Source: Epiperipatus broadwayi
Lineage: Eukaryota; Onychophora; Udeonychophora; Euonychophora; Peripatidae
NCBI GenBank assembly: GCA_028023455.1
Contig: JAQFVV010000283.1
Span: 1,009,501 to 1,073,500, forward strand
Direction: 5' to 3'
DNA: 64,000 bases
Positions within the stretch are counted from its first letter, which is position 1; each line of letters opens with the position of its first letter. This document shows positions 46,321-56,870 of this stretch, one piece after another. The position numbers were made by a program, and so were the translations under genes. The notes under the pieces were generated by a model. That model was not told the DNA's origin, ran no database searches, and worked only from the letters and a program-made list of their open reading frames with translations.

Positions 46321-46439
46321 AACCAATAGCACAACATGATCAGAATATAGCTCATTTTGTAAGAAAAGTGTTTAACTGTTAAAAAAAATCATGTCAAATT
46401 AGTTATGATTTATTTTCACCTATATATAAAGTATAAAAG

Positions 46440-47020
46440 TAAAAGTTTGCACTTACATGCTAAACATTTATCTACAAATTATCATAGGAAAAACTACATA
46501 GATAAGTGATAATCTGCTATCCGGTCATTTTTACATTTGTTTGCAACTTCCAAAATTCTTACAAGTGAGTGCATATAAAATTCATACAGTATAAATAAAA
46601 TGCACATGTGAAGGTTTATTTTTTCTGATTGGTAACAGATATACACTATGAGGATAAATAATTATTGATTTACATAGATTCTAAATTAATATACATTTAA
46701 AATTCCATGTGATTAAAAATAAAAGTTTCTCTCTCCTATGAACTTAATTTATTTCTCAATTGAATTCACATACAATAAAATCAAGCCCAAGTTAAGGAAT
46801 CATGGTAAGTAACGATTGGTTTATACATGAATAAGCTCTAGGATCAAGTGATTCACTTCTTCCTTTAAAACTCTTACTTATGGGTGAGTGCTTGTAAATT
46901 CATACAGTATAAATAAACAATATGTGTGTGAAGGTTTATTTCATTCTGATTGGTTGCATATAGATACTTTGCTGAATTAACAATTAATTGATTTACATAA
47001 CTTCCAATATAGCATAAAAA
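46440..47020. repeat. Diverged direct repeat, about 320-bp period
   Basis: aaattcatacagtataaata, then gtgaaggtttatt and ctgattggt, then attgatttacata occurs near 46575-46675 and again near 46895-47000. No ORF. Confidence 0.65.
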
Positions 47021-47384
47021 GATAAGTTTATAATGAATTTTTTGTCATATACACAATGCAATATTTTCTCATTAACAAGGTGATGCAAATAAATAATGAA
47101 TTTTTTCTAATTTAATCAATTTTTTAAAACAATATTCACTATTATATTGATAGTTTGCATTCAATTTTGTCCAGACTTTTTTAAAATTAAACATAATTTT
47201 TAACAGATGTATAAAAATGATATTTACCAATAAATCAAACGATTTATTACTCGGAAGTTTGTAAGAAGTTTGAGAATTGATAATGGCACTTGGGTCATGA
47301 TCTGTGGAACCCAAGTTTTAGCATCCATTATTCTAACACTGCACTTAATCATGTGGGCAAATTATATTTTATTTTAATTGCACA
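47021..47384. other. AT-rich spacer, no supported feature
   Basis: An 80-codon minus ORF (47072-47314) has no recognisable domain and AT-driven composition. Confidence 0.4.
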
Positions 47385-47715
47385 GAGGCAAAACTTTCCA
47401 TAGAGTAGCACCACTCAGTGCAAGCCAGAGTAATAAATGGATGCAGGAAGGTTTAAATATAAAATCCCTATCTAGTGCCTACTCATCTAATATCCCCAGA
47501 CTAGTTTCTAGCTTGTGGATTTCAGCAGTGAGGATCCTTGGATCTGAGACACTAGTCTGGGGATATTGGATGAGTAGGCACTAGATAGGAATTTTGTGCA
47601 CAAAGCTATCTGCAGCCACTGATTACTCTGGCTTGCACTGAGTGGCACTACAGTACAGAGAGTTTCACCATTGTGTAAACAGCTTGTGCAAGCATAAAGA
47701 ATAGTAGTTTAATTC
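47385..47715. repeat. Foldback MITE, family FB-A, copy 7
   Basis: Left aggcaaaactttccata and right tacagagagtttcacca are inverted, as are the block around cactcagtgcaagccagag and its complement near 47625-47645. The centre is a second palindrome (actagtttctagc and actagtctggggatattgg around tcttgggat-type words). It abuts the RTE-like LINE copy, with about 60 bp between them. Confidence 0.85.
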
Positions 47716-47775
47716 TAATTGATTAATACTATTTATTTTGAAAAAAATGAAAGTCTTTTTAAATAACAAGTAATA

Positions 47776-48740
47776 TTGTGGAGATTGATGGTGTATCGGA
47801 CAGAGTGGCAAGATTAGTTATACAACTTAATAGCAGATACCAAATGCAGATAATTCAGGTTTGTGCTCCAACAAGTTCTCATAGTGATGAAGTAGTAGAA
47901 GATTTTTATATGGATGTACAAAAGGCTTTTGATCAGAGTAAACACCATTTTAAAATTGTTATGAGAGTCTTTAATGCTAGAATTGGTAAAAAAAATGAAA
48001 GATGAAAGTGCTGTGGGTAATTTTGGTTATGGTAATAGAAATGAGAGAGGACATAGACTTGTGGAGTTTGCAGAAAAAGAAAAACTTTATATTATGAATT
48101 CTTTTTTTGAGAAAAATGTTAAAAAGAAATGGACATGGAAGCATCCAAATGAAGGTACAGCGAATTGGATTATATTTTGACTAACAGGAAATACATATTT
48201 CAAGATTGTAATGTTCTTAATAAATTTAACACAGGAAGTGATCATCGATTAGTAAGATGTAAGATACGTGTTAATGTAAAACTAGAGAGGCAAAAATTAT
48301 TAAGAAAAACAATATTTACAGTTGATATTCCTAATCTTCAGAAACATTTTAATGAATTTAAATTAGAACTTACAAATCGGTTTCAAGTATTAGTAGATTT
48401 TGAACATGATTCAGATTTGAATGAAATTAATATGAAAATAACTGATACACTTTTGAAAACTGCAACAAAGATAGCTGGTAGAAAGAAACAGCAATTGACC
48501 AATAAAATTTCTACTGAGACTAGAGAATTTATGAAGAAAAGAAGGAATATGAAGATATACAAAAATGATGCATTAAAAAGAATTGAATATCTCGAATTTT
48601 GTAAAAAGGTGCGGAAAAGAGTTCAAAATGATATAAGAAAGTATAACTGTGAACTAGCAAGGAAAGCTGTAGAAGAAAATAAAAGTCTTAAGAATGTAAA
48701 ACAACATTTTGTATTGGTAGAAAATTTATATCTGCAATAA
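47776..48740 (+). pseudogene. APE-type endonuclease (C-terminal part) and linker
   Basis: Starts mid-domain at EIDGVSDRVARLVIQL, then IIQVCAPTSSHSDE. The block that should carry the catalytic GDFNARIG reads VMRVFNARIGKK, so the Asp is lost. Later come WTWKHPNEGTANW, DYILTNRKYIF and TGSDHRLVRCKI, which keeps the catalytic SDH triad end. Frameshifts occur near 47990 and 48170, splitting three ORFs (47778-48005, 47974-48180, 48165-48740). The 48.3-48.7 kb linker is Lys-rich. The enzyme would nick the genomic target for priming; this copy lacks its first half. Confidence 0.87.
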
Positions 48741-50469
48741 GAAAAAAATATGGAATTATTACTAAAAGGAGAGATGACATCATGAAGTTGGTAGAAGATT
48801 TTTATCAAGAATTATATAGTAATAAAGAACAAGTACCTCCTATATCTATTACATCTTCCAAATTGCCCAGAATTTTAAATGAAGAAGTGAGACATGCAAT
48901 TAAATGTATGAAGAAAGGAAAGGCTCCAGGTAATGATGGAATTATAATTGATATATTAAAAGAAGCAGGTGAAGAAATAGAAATTTTTTTAGCAAAGTTA
49001 TATACCAAATGTCTAAATGATAAAGATGTACCGGATGATTGGAAGAATGCAATAATAATATTAATATTTAAAAAAGGTGATAAAGAAGATATTAGAAATT
49101 ACAGACCTATCAGCCTTTTATCAGTTTTATATAAAATTTTTACCAAGATAATTACAACTTGTCTACAGAGAACATTGGATTTCCACCAACCAAGAGAACA
49201 AGCTGGATTTAAAAGTGGTTTTAGTACAGTAGATCATATCCAGGTATTAAGAGAAGTTATAGAAAGGACAAATGAATATGAGTTGCCATTATGCTTAGGA
49301 TTTGTAGATTATGAACAGGCATTTGATTCTATAAACATTTCTTCAGTGATTAAAGCATTAGATCATCAAGGTATAGATCCAGGATATTGTCATATTTTAA
49401 AGAATATTTATAAAAATGCAACAGCAACAATTATATTACATAATGACACTGGGAAAGTCAACATTGAGAAAGGTGTAAGACAAGGTGACTCCATATCTCC
49501 AAAACTTTTTACAGCAGTGCTGCATGAAGTATTTTGTGGATTAAAATGGGAAACTAAAGGAGTGAATGTAAATGGTGATTATTTAAGTCATTTAGATTTC
49601 ACAGATGATGTAGTTGTTTTTGCAAATAATGCTTCAGATCTGCAGAAAATGTTGCAGAAATTATCAGATGAAAGTAGGAAAGTGATTATTTAAGTCATTT
49701 AGATTTCACAGATGATGTAGTTGTTTTTGCAAATAATGCTTCAGATCTGCAGAAAATGTTGCAGAAATTATCAGATGAAAGTAGGAAAGTAGGACTAAAG
49801 ATAAATGTTAAAAAGACTAAAGTAATGTTTAATCGATTTGCTCAAAATATGAAAATAAAGATTGATTATGATGAATTAGAAGAAGTTAACAGTTACAAAT
49901 ACCTTGGTCAGATTATTAATACAGATGGAAACATAATGGAGGAAATTAATCATAGAATTAAACTTGGTTGGAGTGCTTTTGGTAGAAATAACTTGATACT
50001 AAAAGGAAATATGCCTATGTGTTTGAAAAGGAAGGTTTTTAACAAATGTGTTTTACCAGTTCTTACTTATGGATCTGAGACTTGGACACTTAATAGAAGA
50101 GCAAGTCAGAGACTTCAGACCACTCAAAGAAGTATGGAGAGATGTATGTTGGGAGTAACAAGAAGAGATTGTAAACGCAATGTATGGGTAAGAGAACAAA
50201 CAGGTGTTACTGACCTCATTGAAAAAATTAAAAGATTGAAGTGGAGTTGGGCTGGTCATATTGTTAGAAGAGATTATAATAGATGGACAATTGAAATTTT
50301 ATACTGGATTCCAAGAGATTGTAAAAGACCCAGAAAGAGACCACATGTGAGATGGATGGATGAAATAAGAAAGTGTGCAGGGGTGATGTGGAGAAGAGAA
50401 GCTAAAGATCGGAGAAGATGGATTAAACTTGGAGAGACCTTCATCCTGCAGTGGATTGATAATGGTTAA
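48741..50469 (+). pseudogene. RTE-like reverse transcriptase with C-terminal domain, broken by a duplication
   Basis: The ORF at 48782-49693 holds the RT core in order: GKAPGNDGIIIDILKEAG, WKNAIIILIFKKGDKEDIRN, YRPISLLSVLYKIFTKII, EQAGFKSGFSTVDHIQ, motif A FVDYEQAFDSI, motif B GVRQGDSISPKLF, and motif C FTDDVVVFA (the usual Ala is Thr; both Asp kept). A 107-bp tandem duplication (49575-49681, 49682-49788) then shifts the frame. The ORF at 49756-50469 continues with GLKINVKKTKVMF, YKYLGQIIN, LTYGSETWTL, WSWAGHIVRR and RPHVRWMDEIRKCAGVMW, ending GETFILQWIDNG. That tail is the conserved basic C-terminus of these LINEs. Apart from the duplication the RT is remarkably open. Confidence 0.92.
49575..49788 (+). 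repeat. 107-bp tandem duplication inside the RT gene
   Basis: gtgattatttaagtcattta up to gatgaaagtaggaaa occurs twice back to back with no visible difference. Its length is not a multiple of three, so it breaks the RT frame. It covers the catalytic motif C. Confidence 0.95.
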
Positions 50470-50492
50470 TAATGATGATGATGATAGTAATA

Positions 50493-51356
50493 GCTTTGAA
50501 ATATTTTTATTTTTTACTGGCTACTTTTATGTGGATAATAAACTATGAAAAAAATAGTATGATATTTTTACCATACAAATTATTGCTGTATATTGACACA
50601 AAATTTTTTTGTATGCAAGTAATTATAAGTTATTAGCTTACTTTTTTTAAATTTAATTGCTGTTTTAATCAGTATTTTCTTAAAAGTTATATTTAAAACA
50701 TGTTAATGTATTATGTTTAGTTTTTAAGCATTTTTTATTGCTGTCATAATCACAATTATGTAATTGAGTACAACAGCGCAAAAAATTTCTCTTTTTATAA
50801 TAAATTTATATATGATACAAAATATTTCATTAATTCTTTCTTATCAAGTTTGCTGTAACTTATAATAGTGTTGGTGATTGAATTTACCTGGAATAATGTA
50901 ACTCACATGATATTTCAATAATCAATATACACCACATTTGTATAATAATTTTACAATAAACACTTGTAAATGAATAAGAAATAGAATATATTCTAGTTTT
51001 CATTTTCATTTTTAAAAGATGGAAATTTTCAGCAAAAATAAAACTTGATAGTTCAAAGGTCAAATTGCAGAACTTAAATTGCAAAAAATGGATGTATTTG
51101 TTTACATTCCATTTGTCAAGAAGTAGTGATTAATTTATTTATGTTTAAGTTGTTTTTAATTATTTGAATGATGTTTTTAATAAATATAAAATATTTAATT
51201 TTTTAATTATATGCTGCCTTTAGAAGAATTTAAATTATATCACGAGAAAGAAGAAAAAAGTTACATTACTTTAATTACATAAAAAGTAAACTTTGTTTTT
51301 ACTTCTTCAGATAAATTTATACTTTTTGCTATTTTTTCAGTTATATATATATATAT
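50493..51356. other. AT-rich spacer, no supported feature
   Basis: No ORF above noise; ends in the TA array that precedes the next LTR. Confidence 0.45.
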
Positions 51357-51844
51357 TGAAACAGAAACTCTGTTCCACGTGTGTATGTATTCTAAGAGCT
51401 ATTTTATCCTCCTACCCTAAAAAAGGCTGATATATATGAAAGAAGTTGATCTTATATTTTTTTTAAAAAATACAGCAAAAAGTTTATAAATTTACAAGAA
51501 AATCATTATTTTTTATAACAGAAAAAAAAAAAGATAAACCTTCATTATTGATTTTGTAATTTTAAATTATGATATAAATACATCTCTAAGTATTTACGTA
51601 AAGTGGCATTTATTACAATATTATATTTTAATTTTTGAAACGATATTGTTGTACAAAATATAATATTCGCTTGAGGCAAAGTTATCAAATTGAAAAATGT
51701 GGCTTAATCCTCATGGTTCCTTATCTGTCCTTCTAAAAGTAGTGTCCAATCCTTAAGAAGAGAAAAGCACTCAGGCTTAAATGAAAGCTGTGTAACAAAT
51801 CAGATATAGTGGGGAGTGCTGCAGAATCTATCCAGAGATCAGAG

Positions 51845-51853
51845 TATAAATAG
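51845..51853 (+). promoter_or_regulatory. TATA box of the solo LTR
   Basis: tataaatag, a good TATA match about 490 bp into the LTR. Initiation would be expected about 25-30 bp downstream. Confidence 0.5.
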
Positions 51854-53009
51854 TTGAGTTTGAAGTTTAGAGAGAGATTCTATTTTAGATTTTAAAAGGA
51901 GTTGAAAGTAAGAAATGTGAAAGAGTTAAAAAGTTAAAATTTTTATCTAAGTGTTGCTTAACTGTTTAGTTGACAGCTGATTTTAGTCACCTTGGAATAT
52001 AATATTTACAGCCACACTGCTAATGATGGGAAAAAAAAGTATTAATAAGGATATCATAATGATGAAAGGCTAATTGGTAATAGCTTCATCTCTTCATCAA
52101 TAGCCATGATTCTCCTAGATTCACCTGAGTGAACATCATAGAAAGTAAATAATGCCATTCAGCTTAAATAAAATCACCCCTTTTTTAATGCAGTAGTAAT
52201 CTGAAGAGAAAGGAACAGACTGGATAAAATGAAGGTAACAATTTCATGAAATATTCAATACTTATATGTGCTTATAAAAAAAAAAACATCTTTCTTAAAT
52301 TAAATTATGAATAATTATAGCTGTGTGAAAATACATTTTATTAGTGATAAATTATAAATATGCAAATGTCTTAAATATCTATAATCAAAAGGCATTTTTA
52401 ATAAAGTAAATCATAAACGATTAACTTCTTATATGCAGATACATCTGAATTAAAATAAAATAAAAACGAATACTTATAACTATTTATATTACTGATATAC
52501 AAATAAGTATACCTGAAAGAATTAGAAATGCTGAGCTATTACATATAACTATAACTAACTAAATTATAATAACATGTTTATAACCCAGATAAATTTAGAA
52601 AATATACAAAATGAATGTGTTTATACAAAATGAATGTATTTAGTAAATTTATACTATATTATGAATAAATTCAAACATTTAAATATGAATTATTACATCA
52701 GTAAAAGTTAATGGTTATATGTGTATAATGAACCACATACTTAAATAAGTTGAAAGATTAAGAAAATCTTTTTTTTTCTTAAATTTTATTTATTATTTGA
52801 AAACTCTGAGAAAAGGAATGTAAACACAGAATTAAAACATGTTATATATACGAGTTGAGAAGTAAGAATATCAAAACAATGTGTCATGGTTAAATGTACA
52901 ATGATATACCTAGAGTTATTGATGCGTATAGGTTATATATATATATGTCTTATGTAATTGTAAATACGAAATAAATGCATTTGCAAGATGAATTAATATC
53001 TGGACAGAT

Positions 53010-53240
53010 GGAAATACATACACTTATATTTTATCTGAATAATCAATGGAAATACATACACCTATATTTTACCTGAATAACCAATGGAAATACATGCACT
53101 TATATTTTACCTGAATAACCAATGAATATAAATGTGCCTATATCGACCAATTCAAACCCTGAAATAAATAACCAATGAACCTAGGATAAATGTGCTTATA
53201 TTATGGATTCAAACTTGGATTTGGATAACCATGAATAGAA
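53010..53240 (+). repeat. 38-bp minisatellite within the LTR
   Basis: ggaaatacatacac, then tatattttacctgaataa, repeats at 53010, 53048 and 53086, followed by degenerate units to about 53240. Confidence 0.88.
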
Positions 53241-53510
53241 ACATATATTTATTATGCTTAGACTAACTTAAAATTAACTGGAATAATAGAAATGCTCTTA
53301 TCTGTAAAGAATATCTTCATACATGAGTTAATTTAAGCCACATTACATGTGACAACTACCTAAAAGATTACAGATCAGAATTAAGTGAAACTCTGAATTA
53401 AATGCTATCAGTTATCTTCATTATTATCTCTGTTGTCTTTATATATTGCACTCCTCTCTGTGAATTAACTAAATAACTAAAGATGTAAATTGTTAAAGAA
53501 CTATTGAAAA

Positions 53511-53750
53511 AAGGACTTGCAAATGAATTATTGATAAATAAAGTGCTTCTAAACTTCTCATAATTGAACTGAAAATGGATATTCACATGGATATGAAGAA
53601 ACTTTATTAGAAGGACTTGCAAATGAATTATTGATAAATAAAGTGCTTCTAAACTTTTCATAATTGAACTGAAAATGGATCTTCACATGGATATGAAGGA
53701 ACTTTATTAGAAGGACTTGCAAACGAATTGTTGTTAAATAAAATTGTTGT
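53511..53750 (+). repeat. 100-bp tandem repeat, about 2.4 units
   Basis: aaggacttgcaaatgaatta up to gaaactttattag repeats exactly 100 bases apart (53511, 53611, 53711), the last unit partial and more diverged. Confidence 0.95.
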
Positions 53751-54081
53751 TACTTAAAATTAGTTTTAGTTATCCATTCATTGCACTTGTTCATGAGAGT
53801 TTCATGCCTCCTGAGCTATGTCTGGCATAACTAGACCTAGGTAAGTCAGATTGTAGTGAAAAGGAACTCTAGTGGTGCCGTTTGGGAAACCAAACACAGA
53901 AATTTCTAGATGCTTCCAGTCTACATGGTGCTACATCCTCTGATGAGCAGGAAATATTGTTGTAGGGGGGGGATAACATCTGCATTGGGGAATGCCAATC
54001 GATAGTTCCTTCCTGCGACATGCTCATCAGGAAATTGTTACAACCAAGGTAATAAAGGGATTGTACAGGGGTCCGGTTACA

Positions 54082-54411
54082 ATATATATGTTTAAAAATA
54101 ATTTTAATGATAAATTTTGCTAAAAAAGAATACTTTTATTTGTCAAAACTTTATTTAAACTGAAGGCCACATATATGAAATATTAAATTTTGCAGATTTC
54201 ATCTTGATTTAATTATATTACTAGGTCATGAAAGGGTTAATAAATAAACAAATAAAAGTAATTTGTGAATAAAAATTTTAAATATGCAAAGCATTAAAAA
54301 TTAAGGATTTTGAAAAATATATATACAATCGATATTATAATTGTAAAATAATATTTTTAAAAATTCCATATTAATATTAATCAAAATAAATTTACTATTT
54401 TTTTTTATAGA
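54082..54411. other. AT-rich spacer, no supported feature
   Basis: Ends in a T-rich run that leads into the exon-like island. Confidence 0.4.
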
Positions 54412-54483
54412 TGTCTTTAATAGGTGTCACTCTACCACACATTCTTGAAAGACATGCTGAACCAGCATCCACCATTGACTCAG
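54412..54483 (+). other. Candidate host exon
   Basis: A T-rich tract ending tttttttttatag precedes an open segment encoding MSLIGVTLPHILERHAEPAS then TIDSG, followed by cag|gttaca. The stretch is less AT-rich than its surroundings, of balanced amino-acid composition, and about 24 codons long, like a small internal exon. The donor GTTACA is weak. The frame runs on to a stop at 54528-54530. I do not recognise the protein. Confidence 0.35.
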
Positions 54484-54835
54484 GTTACAATCTTTCACTT
54501 ATAACTGTATCAAGTTTATATTTGGGATAGAGATAATCTTTAGTTTAATAAATAATTAGTGATAATCATTAGTTTTTTTATCAAAAGTGGATCATGTCAA
54601 AATTGTGGGTAGAGTAAGTTTAATACTTATAAATCAAAATGTAATTGTGCAATAAAAATTGATGATAGTGAAGTGAAAAAATAAAATTTCTAAGTAGTAT
54701 TAAATTAATTATCTGCAATGTCAAGCATATTGATTGGCAGAGTGTGACTATATACTTATTATATGATGGAATGATATATTTATTTTATATAGCATGATGT
54801 TTATGAATTGTAATAAACTAATGATCAACTTTTCA

Positions 54836-55374
54836 AGCTAATGCACATGTGCTTTATGACTATTAATAATAAATGAATACTCTCACTTTCAACACAAGAT
54901 AAAGTCTTTGTGAAAGAATAGAATGAATCCACCTATTCTTTCAACCCAAACACTTAAGTATGGGTAAATCTTAAGTACTGGAAATGAGAGCATGAAGATA
55001 TTAACCAATCACTTTAAATTACTTTTACTATGTCTGAATGAATGACACCTGCAAAATTTACTAGAATTTATGATAGGTCATTCTTAAATGAAATTAAACA
55101 TATGTAAATAAGATATTTATTTTATATAGCATGATGTTTATGAATTGAAAATTTCACGGGCATCATTCATTCAGACATAGTAAAAGTAATTTAAAGTGAT
55201 TGGTTAATATCTTCATGTTCTCATTTTCAGTCCTTAAGATTTGCCCATACTTAAGTGTTTGGGTTGAAAGAATAGGTGGATTCATTATATTATTTCACAA
55301 AGACTTTATCTTGTGTTGAAAGTGAGAGTATTCATTTATTATTAAAATTCATAAAGCACATGTGCATTAGTTCA
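54836..55374. repeat. Foldback element, family FB-C, copy 2
   Basis: The left arm (gctaatgcacatgtgcttta, then actctcactttcaacacaag) is answered by cttgtgttgaaagtgagagt and taaagcacatgtgcatta. Longer inner arms pair cttaagtatgggtaaatctt and gaagatattaaccaatcact with their complements. The word tttatatagcatgatgttta occurs directly repeated at about 54783 and 55121. Arms are about 200 bp. Confidence 0.88.
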
Positions 55375-55604
55375 AATGATGGAATGTAAAATTTTGTGAC
55401 TACTGTAGAAAAAAACTGAATTTAAAGTTTTTTGCAACATTCCTAAATAATGTTAGGATCTAAGTTAGCTTTTGCAATCTACCATCTATTTTTTAATCAT
55501 CTTACTAAAAAATGGAAAAAATCTGTTTTACTGATTCAGGATAAATCATAATATTTTTTAAATAAAAACATTTTATTAATATTATTTTTTAATAATAAAA
55601 GTAG

Positions 55605-55628
55605 CATAATTTTGTCTTCCAGGTAAGA
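55605..55628 (+). promoter_or_regulatory. Juxtaposed splice acceptor/donor (possible recursive splice site)
   Basis: attttgtcttccag|gtaagaac: a reasonable 3' splice site immediately followed by a strong 5' splice site. Such zero-length exons act as ratchet points in long introns. Chance occurrence is possible and no flanking exons are established. Confidence 0.25.
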
Positions 55629-55711
55629 ACTGATATAAAGCTGTACATTGTTTGCAAATACTGCTTTTTAATGTTAATTTTTACATAGCAGATTATAAAA
55701 CTAAAGTTGCT

Positions 55712-55773
55712 CTCTATTCTAGCGCCACCTTTAATAATCATGAGTAATCAGTGATTACTTGATATTAATGCAT
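55712..55773 (+). repeat. Short dispersed motif, copy 1
   Basis: tctattctagcgccaccttt, then taatcatgagtaatcagtg and gatattaatgcatt. Related segments occur at 56092, 60311 and 60650. Confidence 0.6.
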
Positions 55774-56091
55774 TTATATTCCAAACCAGTTTTTGTCTTT
55801 TACCTTTATCGATGACGCTTAGGATTTGATGTTTAAAGTAATGATGTTGTGTATCTAGCAATTGCCTTTAATTCCACTTTACCGTTCAAAATAAAAGTCT
55901 AAAATTTAAAAAAATCTTTAGATTTTGAACCTATGCCGGTCTTCTTGAACAGATATATAGATATGATCCTGGGTAAGTAACTATATATTATACCAACCTT
56001 AATTCTTTTCTAATATCTTTTTTTAATCAGGAGTATGAATAATAATACATTACTTAATTCTTTAGCTTATATATGTGATGAAACAAGGCAG

Positions 56092-56135
56092 CTCTCTACT
56101 CTAGTCCCAGCTATAGTAAGCTTGGGTAAAAATGC
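56092..56135 (+). repeat. Short dispersed motif, copy 2
   Basis: ctctctactctagtcccagc, then tatagtaagcttgggtaa; matches the first part of the other copies. Confidence 0.55.
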
Positions 56136-56689
56136 AAAAAGTCAGCCTGAGGATACCGATTTCAATTCACTACCAGCTAATAATCATTGATTATTCAAAC
56201 TTTCTTCAGATGACCCCACAGTAAAGAATTTTAAATTTTATTTTTAAAATGTCACAAGTATATGTATTTCTTTGTTTTCAACTTTAAAGAAATAAAGAGA
56301 AGTCGAGGGAAATTAACTAATAATTTAGTAAATAAAATAACTCGTCTATACAGCAAGCCAGATATTATTTGAGACTAATGTACATTTTTAAAAGTAAATA
56401 ACTATAAATAACACAAATAAATAAGTAATTTGAGAGAGTTATACACATGGGATATCTTATGCCTCCAGAAATAAATACCATTTCAAATTATTTTTATAGT
56501 AAAAAAATTTCTAATACTACAAAAAGGCAAAAAAAAAAAAAAGAATATAATAAAATTTAATCATATGTGTATATATTTATGGAGATTATTTTTCCAAAGT
56601 GATCATTATGTATATATTCAGCACTGCAATTAGTTATCTTTATAAATATAGAATTCAAATAGATATAAACCACTTTCTCATGAGTGTGA

Positions 56690-56870
56690 TTAACTGAAAG
56701 GAGATTCTTTGATTCCTCTTGGAGGCCTTAAAGAAACCAAGCAGGGCAAATTCCTAATGTCTACTCCGTACGTTCTTGTCGTTGCAACTGTTATTACTAT
56801 GTGATTATTTATATAGTATACGAACATGGATGGGCTGCTTGCCAATACGCATTAGCCAGCGTGATGAGTT
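56690..56870. other. Less AT-rich island, unassigned
   Basis: Contains gattcctcttggaggcctta, tactccgtacgttcttgtcg and gctgcttgccaatacgcatt; richer in G and C than the neighbourhood. On the minus strand actatataaataatc resembles a TATA box. No ORF of note. It could be an old repeat, promoter or exon. Confidence 0.25.

Larger units (their letters stand above)
47776..50485 (+). mobile_element. RTE-like non-LTR retrotransposon, 5'-truncated
   Basis: Best LINE copy in the window: part of an APE-type endonuclease, a reverse transcriptase and a basic C-terminal domain, with a 3' end made of ATG/GAT triplets (gatgatgatgat) instead of poly-A. The word agtaata occurs just before (47769-47775) and just after (50486-50492), a possible 7-bp TSD. 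The style matches the RTE-like LINEs common in invertebrates. Other copies: 34.2-35.9 kb, 63.3-64.0 kb, and stubs at 35.3 and 36.8 kb. Confidence 0.9.
51357..54081 (+). mobile_element. Probable solo LTR of a third family, about 2.7 kb
   Basis: Boundaries are atatat|TGAAACAGAAACTC on the left and GTCCGGTTACA|atatat on the right: TG...CA ends, with the same start word as the Gypsy LTR at 20359. There is no interior gene and no second LTR in the window. A TATA box (tataaatag, 51845-51853) followed by agttgagtttgaag gives a plausible pol II start on the plus strand. Tandem repeats fill the later part. The AT flanks make the apparent TSD weak support. Confidence 0.55.

Noticed and set aside
47785-48005. 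Treating the LINE endonuclease as functional
   Set aside because: The N-terminal half is missing and the catalytic Asp of GDFNARIG is replaced (RVFNARIG).
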